DNA of 22,760 nt from Desulfobulbaceae bacterium (GCA_030627725.1 DAOVSZ010000006.1:1-22760), one strand, 5' to 3'. Shown: positions 1 to 8,284, numbered from the stretch's first letter. Made by a program: numbers and translations. The notes: generated from the letters alone by a model not told the origin.

Positions 1-728
1 ATGCCGGCGGCATCGTCCATGTTTTCATCGGTTTCATCGCCCCACAGGTTATTATGCTCAGTTGGCCGTGAGATGGCTGAATAACCGGCCGTGTTCGGAT
101 GGTTTTTATAATCCTTGGCAAGATGGACATTGTGGCAGGCCGAGCACGGATCCGAGTTGGAGTGAAAATAAGAAAAATTGGCTGCCGCGTAAGTCTGGAC
201 CGCCTCCAGGTTGTGGTTGGACCCTGTTCTGGCGGAATGATCGTACTGGTTAAACGCAGCAAGAATGGTCTGTGGACCTCCGCCGTATCCGCCGAAAAGC
301 TCCGCATAGTCCTGGTTGTCCATAGTATTGACCAACTGATGGGTGCTGCCGTGGCAATAGAAGCACAGGCCGTCACCGGTCACATAGGCGCCGGGAGTGG
401 CGCTCTGATTAAAGGTGGTGGTAAGTAAGGCAAAGGGGGACGCATTGCCGTCCACAGGCGCCGGCTCGCTGCCATCCATGCTGGAATGCATTTCATGGCA
501 GTTGGCGCAATTTCCCCTGGCATACCCATGCCCGCCGCCACTGGTCTCATCACAGATACCATCAAGGCAGACACCAATTGTCGTACTGCCGTGCGCTGAA
601 TCCAGATAAAGAGAGGCATGGCTGTTGTGAAATGTAACGAGAAGTACACAAGCAACAAAAAAAACAGTGCAAACATAGAATGCGGGTCTGCAACAGACCC
701 GGTCGCGCGCGAACTGCAATAACTGCAT
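1..728 (-). CDS. Exported multihaem c-type cytochrome, C-terminus beyond the window
   Basis: The reading frame runs leftward off the window and gives 242 residues. After a basic start comes a hydrophobic stretch (about residues 18-34) and a HNSHA-type cleavage region, which indicates export to the periplasm or cell surface. Three CxxCH haem sites are visible: CANCH at 74-78, CFYCH at 122-126 and CSACH at 195-199, the last followed by NVH, as in doubled-CxxCH cytochromes. The role is presumably extracytoplasmic electron transfer; the partner is unknown. The start at 728 is chosen because AGGGG lies 8 nt upstream and a TATAAT box at 783-788 would give a normal leader. An in-frame ATG at 770 has AGGAG only 1 nt away, too close for normal initiation. 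Further haem sites probably lie beyond base 1. Recognition as a cytochrome is secure; the subfamily is not. Confidence 0.82.
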   Translation of the reverse strand, partial: MQLLQFARDRVCCRPAFYVCTVFFVACVLLVTFHNSHASLYLDSAHGSTTIGVCLDGICDETSGGGHGYARGNCANCHEMHSSMDGSEPAPVDGNASPFALLTTTFNQSATPGAYVTGDGLCFYCHGSTHQLVNTMDNQDYAELFGGYGGGPQTILAAFNQYDHSARTGSNHNLEAVQTYAAANFSYFHSNSDPCSACHNVHLAKDYKNHPNTAGYSAISRPTEHNNLWGDETDENMDDAAG

Positions 729-782
729 AGAGGAGGCCCCTGGAAATATTATCTGCTTACCTTTAAACATACTCCTTATTAC

Positions 783-788
783 ATTATA
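783..788 (-). promoter_or_regulatory. Possible -10 box for the multihaem cytochrome
   Basis: Read leftward, a perfect TATAAT lies about 55 nt upstream of the start at 728. No good TTGACA-like hexamer is present 16-18 nt further upstream, so the promoter may be weak or activator-dependent. This is a sequence match only. Confidence 0.35.
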
Positions 789-935
789 CAATATTATCCT
801 GAATACATTCTATAGTTTTTTTACCTGACTTCCGACACACTTTTGTCCGGAAGGTTTCCTGTCCTTGCGCGGAACTGTCGACACGAGAACGGCGCAGCCG
901 CGTTTAACGCAAAATTACGTAGTAGTTCTGCAGGG

Positions 936-1340
936 TTACTCCTTCTCCTTTGTCAGCTTTTCCTCAAGCTCTGCAAACAGGTCCTTTCTTTTCTTTTTCA
1001 GTCCGGCCTGGATTTCCTCGACCTTTGAGGAGATCTTCCCCTTGCTCTGCTGGAATTTATCCAGTTCCTCACTGATCTTGGTCGTTTTTTTGCCCCGTTC
1101 GATCTCCTCGATCTTCAGGTGCTCTTTAACGAAAAGCTTGGTCGTAAAGGGGGTCTCGGTGATCTGGATGATGCCCTTGTCCCGAAGTCTTCTGGCGACC
1201 AGATTCCCCCATTCATTTGACCTTTCAAGAAGATCGCAGACATCATCAACCGAAGGGGGCAGATTTTTTTTATATTCAAGCACCCTCACAGCAGAAACTA
1301 AGAGGTGCGCCTCGTCATAGTTATCCACTAGTTTACTCAT
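936..1340 (-). CDS. Small winged-helix-like protein with charged C-terminal coiled coil
   Basis: The 134-residue protein has two parts. Residues 1 to about 75 look like a winged helix: PPSVDDVCDLLERSNEWGNLVARRL resembles a helix-turn-helix core, and DKGIIQITETPFTTKLFV a wing with strands. Residues from about 76 to the end are a very Lys/Glu-rich helix predicted to form a coiled coil. There is no signal peptide or membrane segment, so it is probably cytoplasmic. The ATG at 1340 has GAGGGTG about 8 nt upstream. It is divergent from rarA, with a 178 bp shared intergenic region. The family name is not recognised. DNA binding is inferred from fold appearance only; a structural or protein-protein role is equally possible. 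Confidence 0.7.
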   Translation of the reverse strand: MSKLVDNYDEAHLLVSAVRVLEYKKNLPPSVDDVCDLLERSNEWGNLVARRLRDKGIIQITETPFTTKLFVKEHLKIEEIERGKKTTKISEELDKFQQSKGKISSKVEEIQAGLKKKRKDLFAELEEKLTKEKE

Positions 1341-1518
1341 GGAATTTCACCCTCTGGAGTTTAGAGTTCCCGGTTCAGTCTTAATTATTTTTCCGCAATC
1401 CTTCGATATCCCTAGCAATGAACTATATGCAAATCGTATAAATTTTCAATAGATAAGTGCCGCGCCGACAAAAATCTGGCAAGCTGTCCCCTACCCTGGT
1501 ATTTTACTTTACATACTC

Positions 1519-2838
1519 ATGAAAATTCCACACGCAACAAACACAGCGCCTCTAGCGGAACGGATGCGTCCACACACAATTGACGCCTTTGTCGGCCAGG
1601 AGCATCTTCTCGGGGAAAATAAAATCCTCCGGCGGCTGATGCGGAAGAGATATCTCCCCTCTCTCCTGCTCTGGGGGCCGCCTGGAACCGGCAAGACGAC
1701 CCTTGCAAAGATTCTTGCAAGGACGAGCGGCGCAGAATTTGTCTTCTTTTCCGCAGTCCTTTCAGGCGTGAAGGAGATTCGCGAGATTGTCGCTCAGGCA
1801 AAAGATCGACAGGAGAAAAACCCTTCTGCAACTGTTCTCTTTGTTGATGAGATCCACCGCTTTAACAAGGCCCAGCAGGACGCCTTTCTGCCGCATGTGG
1901 AGACAGGGCTTATCACCCTGATCGGCGCCACGACCGAAAACCCTTCCTTTCATGTAATCGCGCCCCTTCTATCCAGATGCCGGGTCCTTGTCCTCTATCC
2001 CCTCATTGCCGACAATATTCGGACTATACTTCTGAACGCAATCCATGACACGGAAAACGGGCTTGGCGGAAAGAAGATCGAGATAGAAGATCCGGCCCTC
2101 ACCCATCTGATCATGACGGCTGACGGCGATGCCAGAAATGCCTTAAACAGCCTGGAGATTGCAGGCTCTCTTGTCGAGGACGGCACAGAGGAAACCGGCA
2201 GCATCACCCTTGCCCTGGCGGAAGAGGCGATCCAACGCAAGAGCCTCAGATACGACAAGGACGGCGAGGAACATTACAACCTGATCTCCGCGCTCCACAA
2301 AAGCCTGCGTGACAGTGATCCGGACGGCGCTCTGTACTGGCTGGCGAGAATGCTGGCCGCCGGAGAGGAACCACTCTATGTTGCAAGGCGTCTGATCCGC
2401 TTTGCCTCGGAAGACGTTGGAAACGCGGACCCGCAGGCCCTGTCTCTTACCCTTTCGGCCCGTGAAAGCTACCACATCCTTGGCTCGCCGGAAGGAGAAC
2501 TGGCCCTTGCCCAGGCAGTCATCTATCTTGCCACCGCGCCAAAAAGCAATGCGACCTATGCCGCGTATAACAAGGTCTTACACGATATAGACCGGACCGG
2601 AAGCCTGCCTGTGCCGCTCCACATAAGAAACGCCCCGACCGGACTCATGAAAGGTCTCGGCTATGGCAAGGGCTACCGCTACGCGCACGACCACAAGGAC
2701 GGGCTTGTTGCCCAGGAACATCTTCCGGAGGAGTTAAAAGGAACGACCTATTATCACCCGACCAACAGGGGATATGAGGCAGTGATCAACGATCGTTTGA
2801 TAAAATGGAGAAAAATTCTAAAGGAAAGGGGGGAATAA
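1519..2838 (+). CDS. rarA: Replication-associated recombination protein RarA (MgsA), AAA+ ATPase
   Basis: A 439-residue clamp-loader-like AAA+ ATPase that acts at stalled replication forks. Visible motifs are PLAERMRP near the start, Walker A GPPGTGKT at 53-60, Walker B LFVDEIHRF at about 107-115, sensor 1 GATTENPSF at 136-144 and an arginine-finger region LSRCR at 151-155. The C-terminal half (about 250-425), with SLRDSDPDGALYWLARML and ASEDVGNADP, matches the RarA tetramerisation domain. Length is normal for the family. No Shine-Dalgarno is visible before the ATG, but the N-terminus fits RarA homologues, so the start is probably right. The gene ends 3 bp from the convergent regulator at 2842. 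Identification is firm. Confidence 0.96.
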   Translation: MKIPHATNTAPLAERMRPHTIDAFVGQEHLLGENKILRRLMRKRYLPSLLLWGPPGTGKTTLAKILARTSGAEFVFFSAVLSGVKEIREIVAQAKDRQEKNPSATVLFVDEIHRFNKAQQDAFLPHVETGLITLIGATTENPSFHVIAPLLSRCRVLVLYPLIADNIRTILLNAIHDTENGLGGKKIEIEDPALTHLIMTADGDARNALNSLEIAGSLVEDGTEETGSITLALAEEAIQRKSLRYDKDGEEHYNLISALHKSLRDSDPDGALYWLARMLAAGEEPLYVARRLIRFASEDVGNADPQALSLTLSARESYHILGSPEGELALAQAVIYLATAPKSNATYAAYNKVLHDIDRTGSLPVPLHIRNAPTGLMKGLGYGKGYRYAHDHKDGLVAQEHLPEELKGTTYYHPTNRGYEAVINDRLIKWRKILKERGE

Positions 2839-2841
2839 AAA

Positions 2842-4122
2842 TCAAATTATCGAGAGAAGGGTCTCTCGAAGGTTGGTCTTTCTGTTTTTGATCCCGAGTT
2901 TCTTTCTGATATTGTCCCGGTGCGTCTCAACCGTCCGGGAAGACATATCAAAGAGTTTCGCAATCTCTTTTGATGATTTTCCCCGCTTGATCATATCCGC
3001 AACCTTGAATTCAGTGGGGGTAAACCGTTCACAGTTAGGCAGAAGACCGCGCCTGAACGGGGACACTACCTTTTCCATATTGGCCTCGATCATATACAGG
3101 TAGTCCTTCTGTATCCCCGTTAACCCACCCTGTTTCATCTTTTCAAGATAAGGCTCAATAAGCTCCGACACGTTGTTGCGGATCTCTTTTGCAAATATCT
3201 CTTTCTCCTTGTCTCTTCGTCGCAACAGGACTTCAAGGGCTATATTGGTCTCACGCAGCTTGCCCGACTCATCTTTTAAATGCGCAAGGATATCGGAGCG
3301 CTCTTGATTTAACGTATGCAGGTCGTCCCGGCGCCGCTTCAAGGTTTCTTCCGTCTTTTTCAGTTTACTGATATCACTGAAGATAAACACAACACCCATA
3401 ATCTTCCCATCTTCATCATAGATAGGAGCGGCGCTGTCCTGAATAGGGACTTCAGCGCCATCAGCAGCCTGCAGATAGATATCTTCAGGAAGCCGAATGA
3501 TCTTCTTCTCGTTCATGGCGATACTGATCGGATCAACAGGTGTGATCTCGTCATTACTTTTGCCATAGATATAACAGATCTCAGCCAACTCTTTGCCAAA
3601 GGCATCATTTTCTTTCAGGCCGAGCGCAGCCTCGGCAACAGGGTTCATAAAAACAACCCTGCCCTCCGGATCAGTTGCGACAACACCGTCTCCGATACTC
3701 TTCATTGTCGTAAAGAGCCACGATTCCCGCTCTTTCATGCGGCGAATCAGCTCTGCTTTCAAAAGAGCTACCTCAACGACTGACACAACATCTCTCTCTT
3801 CAAAAGGTGTAACCAGATATCCGGCAGGCTTTGTCGCAAGAGCCTGAGGAAGGACCTTGTTGTCCATTTCCGAGGAAATAAACACAACAGGGATATCAGA
3901 ATTCGAACGGACCCGGGCAGCAACCTCAATACCGTCAATCTTACCCTTTAATTGAACACCAACAAACATAAGATCAGGCTGTAATGACTTTGCCTTTTTA
4001 ACGGCCGCACTCCCGGAGGCGGTAAGACCTACTACGGAATAATTCTCTTTTTCAAGCAGATATCTGATGTCATGCGCAATGCCTTTATTCATTTCAGCAA
4101 TCAAAATTTTCGCTTTCGACAT
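2842..4122 (-). CDS. Pseudo-receiver / PAS / LuxR-type HTH regulator
   Basis: The 426-residue protein has a CheY-like receiver fold (about 5-120), a PAS domain (about 133-255), a coiled coil (255-330) and a LuxR-type HTH (367-426, with RTVETHRDNIRKKLGI). The receiver lacks key phosphorylation residues. The site that should carry the acceptor Asp reads PDLMFVGVQL with Gly55, the second acidic residue near the start is Met11, and the conserved Lys is replaced by Thr105 in GYLVTPFE. It is therefore unlikely to be switched by a classical Asp phosphorelay; the PAS domain may sense the signal. The start MSKAKILIAE at 4122 is preferred over an upstream ATG at 4221 because it begins directly at the receiver and has AAGG about 10 nt upstream. 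A paralogue of its C-terminal half is the next gene upstream (4272-4862), 149 bp away. Confidence 0.88.
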   Translation of the reverse strand: MSKAKILIAEMNKGIAHDIRYLLEKENYSVVGLTASGSAAVKKAKSLQPDLMFVGVQLKGKIDGIEVAARVRSNSDIPVVFISSEMDNKVLPQALATKPAGYLVTPFEERDVVSVVEVALLKAELIRRMKERESWLFTTMKSIGDGVVATDPEGRVVFMNPVAEAALGLKENDAFGKELAEICYIYGKSNDEITPVDPISIAMNEKKIIRLPEDIYLQAADGAEVPIQDSAAPIYDEDGKIMGVVFIFSDISKLKKTEETLKRRRDDLHTLNQERSDILAHLKDESGKLRETNIALEVLLRRRDKEKEIFAKEIRNNVSELIEPYLEKMKQGGLTGIQKDYLYMIEANMEKVVSPFRRGLLPNCERFTPTEFKVADMIKRGKSSKEIAKLFDMSSRTVETHRDNIRKKLGIKNRKTNLRETLLSII

Positions 4123-4271
4123 ATCGAAGTTACCTTTTGTATTTGAGATATTGTCACGTGAAATATTGTCACGGAAATTCACATCCGGACCTCTGGTAAT
4201 GTACATATACAAAAAATACAAAAAACAGCAAGTCGGTATTTCCGCCTATTACACGTAAAAAAAAGTAGGTA

Positions 4272-4862
4272 TCACAACACAGAAAGCAAAAATTTACGGA
4301 GATTTACACCTTTTTTCTTTATCCCGATTTTTTTTCTGATATTATCTCGATGCGTCTCAACTGTCCGTCTTGAGATTTTCATGGTTTCGGCAATCTCTTT
4401 AGTGGACATCCCCTGCTTTACATGGTTGGCCACCTTGAATTCAGTGGGTGTAAGCCTTGCCAGACTCACAAGCAACCGTGCATCAAGCGATGTAAATGAT
4501 CTTTTGAGGTTTTTATCGATAATTTCTACAAGGTCTATCTGATTATTGTCGAGCTTTGTCTTTTTTAATTTATCAAGAAAAGGAAATACCATCCGTGCAA
4601 TATTGGCCTGAACTTCTTCTTCAAACTCAATCTTCTCCTGGTCTCTCCTGCGGAGCAAGACCTCTAAGGCGATATTGGCTTCCTGAAGACTCTCCGACCT
4701 CTTTTGCAATCTTTTCTCACTCAATCGCAATTCTTTTGAGGTCTCCTTGTGCCTCTCGGCCACCTTTGTCAGACTGGCGACAAGCCCCTCCAGTTCTGTC
4801 CGGGCCTTTTTTTGTTCCGTTACTCGTTTCCGAGACTCTGCTTTTGTTCGTTTGCTGTTCAT
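4272..4862 (-). CDS. Coiled-coil LuxR-type HTH regulator lacking a sensor domain
   Basis: This 196-residue protein starts with a long charged coiled coil (1 to about 60) and continues with ANIALEVLLRRRD (about 62-74), a linker helix, and a LuxR-type HTH (137-196, RTVETHRDNIRKKIGI). From about residue 58 to the end it aligns colinearly with residues about 288-426 of the neighbouring pseudo-receiver regulator, so the two are paralogues. It has no receiver, PAS or membrane segment. It probably binds DNA as a dimer through the coiled coil. It may heterodimerise with its neighbour or act as an output module for another sensor, but that is inference. The start ATG has AAGG 11 nt upstream. Its target genes are not evident. 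Confidence 0.85.
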   Translation of the reverse strand: MNSKRTKAESRKRVTEQKKARTELEGLVASLTKVAERHKETSKELRLSEKRLQKRSESLQEANIALEVLLRRRDQEKIEFEEEVQANIARMVFPFLDKLKKTKLDNNQIDLVEIIDKNLKRSFTSLDARLLVSLARLTPTEFKVANHVKQGMSTKEIAETMKISRRTVETHRDNIRKKIGIKKKGVNLRKFLLSVL

Positions 4863-5160
4863 CCTGAAATAATCCTTAGTATTTTTTTAAGAGTTAGCTT
4901 ACCCATGCAGCCTGGTTATTGTGTCATCCCAACAGAGATAAAAACAACTTCCACCAACCAGAATACCTATAGACACTGTACGTATACTTTACCGAGTATG
5001 CCCCAAAAACAAGATAAATGCAAACTTCAAAAAAAATTATGTGTGGAATAATTACCGCGGCATGATATATTTTACGAGTTCCTCACACTCTAAAGTTTAC
5101 GATTTCAGACTGTTACTCTCCATGAGTTAACCAAGCAGACGCAAAAAAACCAATCGCAAC
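4863..5160. other. Divergent intergenic region, no gene found
   Basis: This 298 bp A/T-rich region separates the leftward LuxR-type regulator from the rightward diguanylate cyclase and should hold promoters for both. No convincing -35/-10 pair, hairpin or small ORF with a ribosome binding site was found. Confidence 0.5.
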
Positions 5161-6414
5161 ATGGCCCTATCTTCCCACAGTCCTCTCCACCAATTCATCA
5201 TCAATACTCTCAGAAAATGTATCTCGATTATTGTCCCAGGCGGCTTCCTTCTGGGGGCTGCAGTTTTTCTTGAACAGACCGAAAGATACCCGGCATGGCT
5301 TCTCGGGGCTGCCTCATTTCTGCCGTATATTATTTTCTGTGTTGGAATCCTTCTCGGCATGCGTTTTAACAGAAGCAGGCTGATCTTTTCCATCCTGGCC
5401 CTGATCCTTGCTGAACGAATGATCTTCTTCAGTACAACCGGCGTCTTTTCTCCAGCATATGAGAGACATATCTCTAATGCCGCTTCCATCCTTGTTCCGT
5501 TCGACCTTCTGCTCATTTTTCTTTTTAGAGAGAGGGGGGTATTTACCATAAGAGGTTTGTTGCGTCTTGCTTTCATTCTGCTGCAGCCCCTCGCGGTCTT
5601 TCTTCTCATCTCCTTTCGGCCTGAGATCATTGCCAAGGCGGCATATAGGTTCCACGCTCTTCCCCTCCCCCTGGAAACACCCATCCCGCAGACCGCTCTG
5701 ATACTTTTTTTGTTCACTGTTTCAGTGTTTGCCATTAAGGCGCTTTCCAGAAAAGACCCGGTTGCCTCAGGTTTTTTCTGGTCCCTTCCGGCAGTTTTCA
5801 TTGCCTTTCACTCTGACAGCGCTCCTGCTGTGACCACGCTCTATTTTTGCACCGCGGGTCTTATTCTCACCCTTTCGGTTATCGAAACCGCTTATGGAAT
5901 GGCCTTTCATGATGAACTTACGGGACTGCCAGGCCGTCGCGCCCTTAATGAAGATCTGATGAAACTCGGAAGCAGATATTCAGTCGCAATGCTTGACATA
6001 GATTTTTTTAAAAAATTCAACGATAGATACGGGCATGATGTCGGCGATCAGGTCCTGTGCATGGTCGCATCGCACATTTCCCGTGTTGGTGGCGGAGGAA
6101 AGGCATACCGGTATGGCGGGGAAGAATTTACCGTGCTTTTCCCCGGCAAAAAAAGAGAAGAAGTCATTCCCAGCCTGGAACAGCTCAGAACTGCGATCGG
6201 TTCATCGAAATTCTGCCTGAGGGGCAGATTACGGCCTCAAAAAAAACCAAAAAAACGAAGGAAGAGACGACAGCCGAAGAAGGTATCTGTTACAATCAGT
6301 ATCGGAGTTGCATCACCTGGCGAGAAACAGACAAAGACATCCGAGGTAATCAAGGCAGCGGACAAGGCCCTGTATCGGGCGAAAAAGAAAGGGCGCAACC
6401 GCGTCTCGACCTGA
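5161..6414 (+). CDS. Membrane-bound GGDEF diguanylate cyclase
   Basis: The N-terminal about 245 residues hold roughly six to eight hydrophobic segments (around 20-38, 46-66, 73-90, 108-122, 132-152, 178-194, 203-216, 224-242), so the protein sits in the inner membrane. The C-terminal GGDEF domain starts at DELTGLPGRR (251-260) and has DIDFFKKFNDRYGHDVGD and active-site GGEEF at 319-323, consistent with c-di-GMP synthesis from GTP. The inhibitory RxxD site expected nine residues before GGEEF reads GGGG (310-313), so this feedback site is absent. A run KKPKKRRKRRQPKK (361-374) lies before the VTISIGVA strand. No recognised sensor domain is present; the membrane part may sense. No clear Shine-Dalgarno precedes the ATG. 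It is convergent with the hydrolase, 5 bp apart. Confidence 0.92.
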   Translation: MALSSHSPLHQFIINTLRKCISIIVPGGFLLGAAVFLEQTERYPAWLLGAASFLPYIIFCVGILLGMRFNRSRLIFSILALILAERMIFFSTTGVFSPAYERHISNAASILVPFDLLLIFLFRERGVFTIRGLLRLAFILLQPLAVFLLISFRPEIIAKAAYRFHALPLPLETPIPQTALILFLFTVSVFAIKALSRKDPVASGFFWSLPAVFIAFHSDSAPAVTTLYFCTAGLILTLSVIETAYGMAFHDELTGLPGRRALNEDLMKLGSRYSVAMLDIDFFKKFNDRYGHDVGDQVLCMVASHISRVGGGGKAYRYGGEEFTVLFPGKKREEVIPSLEQLRTAIGSSKFCLRGRLRPQKKPKKRRKRRQPKKVSVTISIGVASPGEKQTKTSEVIKAADKALYRAKKKGRNRVST

Positions 6415-6419
6415 GCCGG

Positions 6420-7238
6420 CTACTCTTTCATCATTGCTGAAAAAATCTGCTTTTCCGCTCCATCGATAATACCGTTATGATCAGCATTTTGGATCTCTAC
6501 ATATTCAACCAGACCAGGAAACTCCCGGGCCAGTTTTCGTCCCATTTTTACGGGTATGACGTTATCCCGGTCTCCATGAATAATGGTCAGGCGAGGTGGA
6601 TTTTTATGTGACGACAGTTCTGACAGCCGAGCCCTGTTGTCAAAATTGTGCATCAGAAGATAATTGAGCGGGATCCCGACAGATCTTACCGCCATATCAC
6701 GCATGGTCGTAAATGGCGCTATGAGGACGATACGTTTCACCACCGGACAAACTGCAGCCAGATTAAGTCCGGCGGCAGCGCCAAGCGAATGCCCCAGTAT
6801 GTTGAGACGTTCACACAGCGCAGTATGGTCGATTTCAAGGTGGTGAGCAAGGGAGCGCATTGCCTTTTCAGCAGACTCCTGAATCGTATCCGGCGAGGCG
6901 CTGCCGGCACATTTGCCATAACCGGGATAATCGATGAGCAGAAACCCGGCATTCTTGTCAGGATACCGCATCACAAAGTCATGCCAGTCCAGAGCCAATG
7001 ACGCATTGCCGCCAAAGACAACCCACAACCGCTCTAATCCCGCAGGCTCTTTCTGCTCTGGAGGGACAAAAAAGGCCGTCTGTCGACCTGCTGATATTTC
7101 ATAAACGATCTCTCTTACCCGGAGCAGACTCGCTGGTTCCGTACCATACACACGGGGAAAATAAATCATCTTGTGCTGAAAAAGCAGCAGAAAGAGAACA
7201 AATGCTACGAGGATTCCGGCAAAGGTCAGGAGTTTCAT
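6420..7238 (-). CDS. Membrane-anchored alpha/beta hydrolase
   Basis: The protein has 272 residues with one N-terminal hydrophobic helix (about 4-20) followed by HKMIYFPR, typical of membrane-anchored BEM46/ABHD13-like serine hydrolases. The alpha/beta-hydrolase core shows an oxyanion-loop region VVFGGNAS (73-80), a nucleophile elbow GHSLG with Ser151, a probable acid in HGDRD (Asp225) and His254 in ADHNG, which makes a complete catalytic triad. The substrate cannot be told from sequence; an ester, thioester or peptide bond is possible. No Shine-Dalgarno is seen before the ATG. It is divergent from trmJ across a 91 bp A/T-rich gap and convergent with the diguanylate cyclase. Confidence 0.87.
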   Translation of the reverse strand: MKLLTFAGILVAFVLFLLLFQHKMIYFPRVYGTEPASLLRVREIVYEISAGRQTAFFVPPEQKEPAGLERLWVVFGGNASLALDWHDFVMRYPDKNAGFLLIDYPGYGKCAGSASPDTIQESAEKAMRSLAHHLEIDHTALCERLNILGHSLGAAAGLNLAAVCPVVKRIVLIAPFTTMRDMAVRSVGIPLNYLLMHNFDNRARLSELSSHKNPPRLTIIHGDRDNVIPVKMGRKLAREFPGLVEYVEIQNADHNGIIDGAEKQIFSAMMKE

Positions 7239-7329
7239 GATATTGTCAGTTGTAATGATAATTGATAGCTGATAAAAAATTATACAATAAAAAAATTTTA
7301 AAATCGAAGAAAACTATAAGCGCCTCACT

Positions 7330-8088
7330 ATGATGCTCCCTGAAAATTTCTGTATTGTTCTTGTTGAGCCCCAAGGCGGACTTAATATCGGTTCGGTCTG
7401 CCGATCGATGATGAACTTTGGCTTTGTCGACCTTCGCCTGGTCAATCCCCAGGTCGACCACCTGAGCAAAGACGCAACCGATATGGCCGTCAACGCCCGC
7501 CCTCTTCTTGAAAAGGCAACGATTTTCAACAATCTTGCGTCCGCACTTGCAGACTGCCATATCGCTTTCGGAACAACTCGAAGATTTGGAAAGTACCGGG
7601 AAGAATGCATTGTTCCTGAAATGGTTTGCAGTCATACGAAACAACTCCATGCAGATGCAAAAATTGCACTTGTATTCGGCAGGGAGGATAATGGTCTGCA
7701 CACATCAGAACTCGATCTCTGCCAGCTTTTTATCACCATTCCTACTCATCAAAATCTACCTTCAATGAACCTGGCTCAGGCTGTCACCCTCTGCCTCTAC
7801 GAGATATCAAAAAATTTGATTGCATCAACAAGACTACCAACTGATGCAACAGAGCGCTGCCAGGGGAAGACCCTTGAAATCATGTTTCAACACATGAGAA
7901 AAACGCTTCTTGAAATCGGCTTCTTGGACCCTCAGAACCCGGACCATATCCTTCGTTCATTCAGACGCATATTCGGACGTTCCGGCCTTACGGACCGTGA
8001 GGTAAAAATTCTGCAAGGTTTATGGAGCAAACTCGACTGGCTGAACAAAGAGCGCTGCAAAGGTCAAGATTCCGCTGAAAACGATTAG
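7330..8088 (+). CDS. trmJ: tRNA (Cm32/Um32) 2'-O-methyltransferase, TrmJ-like SpoU family
   Basis: This 252-residue SPOUT-class enzyme would transfer a methyl group from SAM to the 2'-OH of a tRNA nucleotide, by family position 32. The trefoil-knot motifs are all present: NIGSVCRSMMNFG (19-31), VFGREDNGL (115-123) and IPTHQNLPSMNLAQAV (137-152). LVEPQ near the start and the C-terminal helical extension (about 165-252) resemble TrmJ rather than TrmL or TrmH. Assignment to TrmJ over another SpoU member is likely but not certain. The start has two adjacent ATGs (7330, 7333) and no clear Shine-Dalgarno. A hairpin element (8145-8276) follows closely. Confidence 0.87.
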   Translation: MMLPENFCIVLVEPQGGLNIGSVCRSMMNFGFVDLRLVNPQVDHLSKDATDMAVNARPLLEKATIFNNLASALADCHIAFGTTRRFGKYREECIVPEMVCSHTKQLHADAKIALVFGREDNGLHTSELDLCQLFITIPTHQNLPSMNLAQAVTLCLYEISKNLIASTRLPTDATERCQGKTLEIMFQHMRKTLLEIGFLDPQNPDHILRSFRRIFGRSGLTDREVKILQGLWSKLDWLNKERCKGQDSAEND

Positions 8089-8144
8089 ATTGTTTCAGCG
8101 TAACTATTCAGGTGGAGCAGCAAACGTGGCCTAAACTCCATCCC

Positions 8145-8276
8145 GTAACTATTCAGCAGTGCTTCAGATGTACACAAGCAGGGTGCCGAGCTATAGTTGG
8201 CTATTTGAGAAGGCCTGATCGTGTGCAGCTGGTGAGCGCAGCGAATGAGCGGATGGAGTGCTGCTGATATAGTTAC
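8145..8276 (-). repeat. Hairpin repeat element, copy A
   Basis: A 132 bp element with inverted ends (GTAACTAT-TCAGCAG on the left, CTGCTGATATAGTTAC on the right). Read on the minus strand, the core has CGATCAGG, ATAGCC and ACTATAG followed by CCTG, in the same order and spacing as copies B and C. Relative to C it carries about 23 extra bases in one arm (8229-8251 region). A second partial arm, CGTAACTATTCAG, lies 45 bp to the left at 8099-8111. The element sits between trmJ and the Rho_N gene and contains no ORF. Confidence 0.8.
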
Positions 8277-8284
8277 GTTTCAGC

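Noticed and set aside
380..676. 98-codon minus-strand ORF over the first cytochrome
   Set aside because: It is in a different frame from the CxxCH-bearing frame, which is longer and has a signal peptide.
829..853. Imperfect hairpin CTTCCG-ACA / TGT-C-CGGAAG as a terminator
   Set aside because: A bulged stem with no T-run on the proper side on either strand.
2839..2841. Operon or overlap between rarA and the pseudo-receiver regulator
   Set aside because: The genes are convergent with a 3 bp gap; tight packing only. The same holds for the 5 bp gap at 6415-6419.
5127..5801. 224-codon minus-strand ORF
   Set aside because: Antisense to the membrane part of the cyclase; Arg/Lys/Met-rich composition typical of a shadow frame.
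7246..7701. 151-codon minus-strand ORF
   Set aside because: It is antisense to trmJ, whose motifs are intact; no ribosome binding site or domain.
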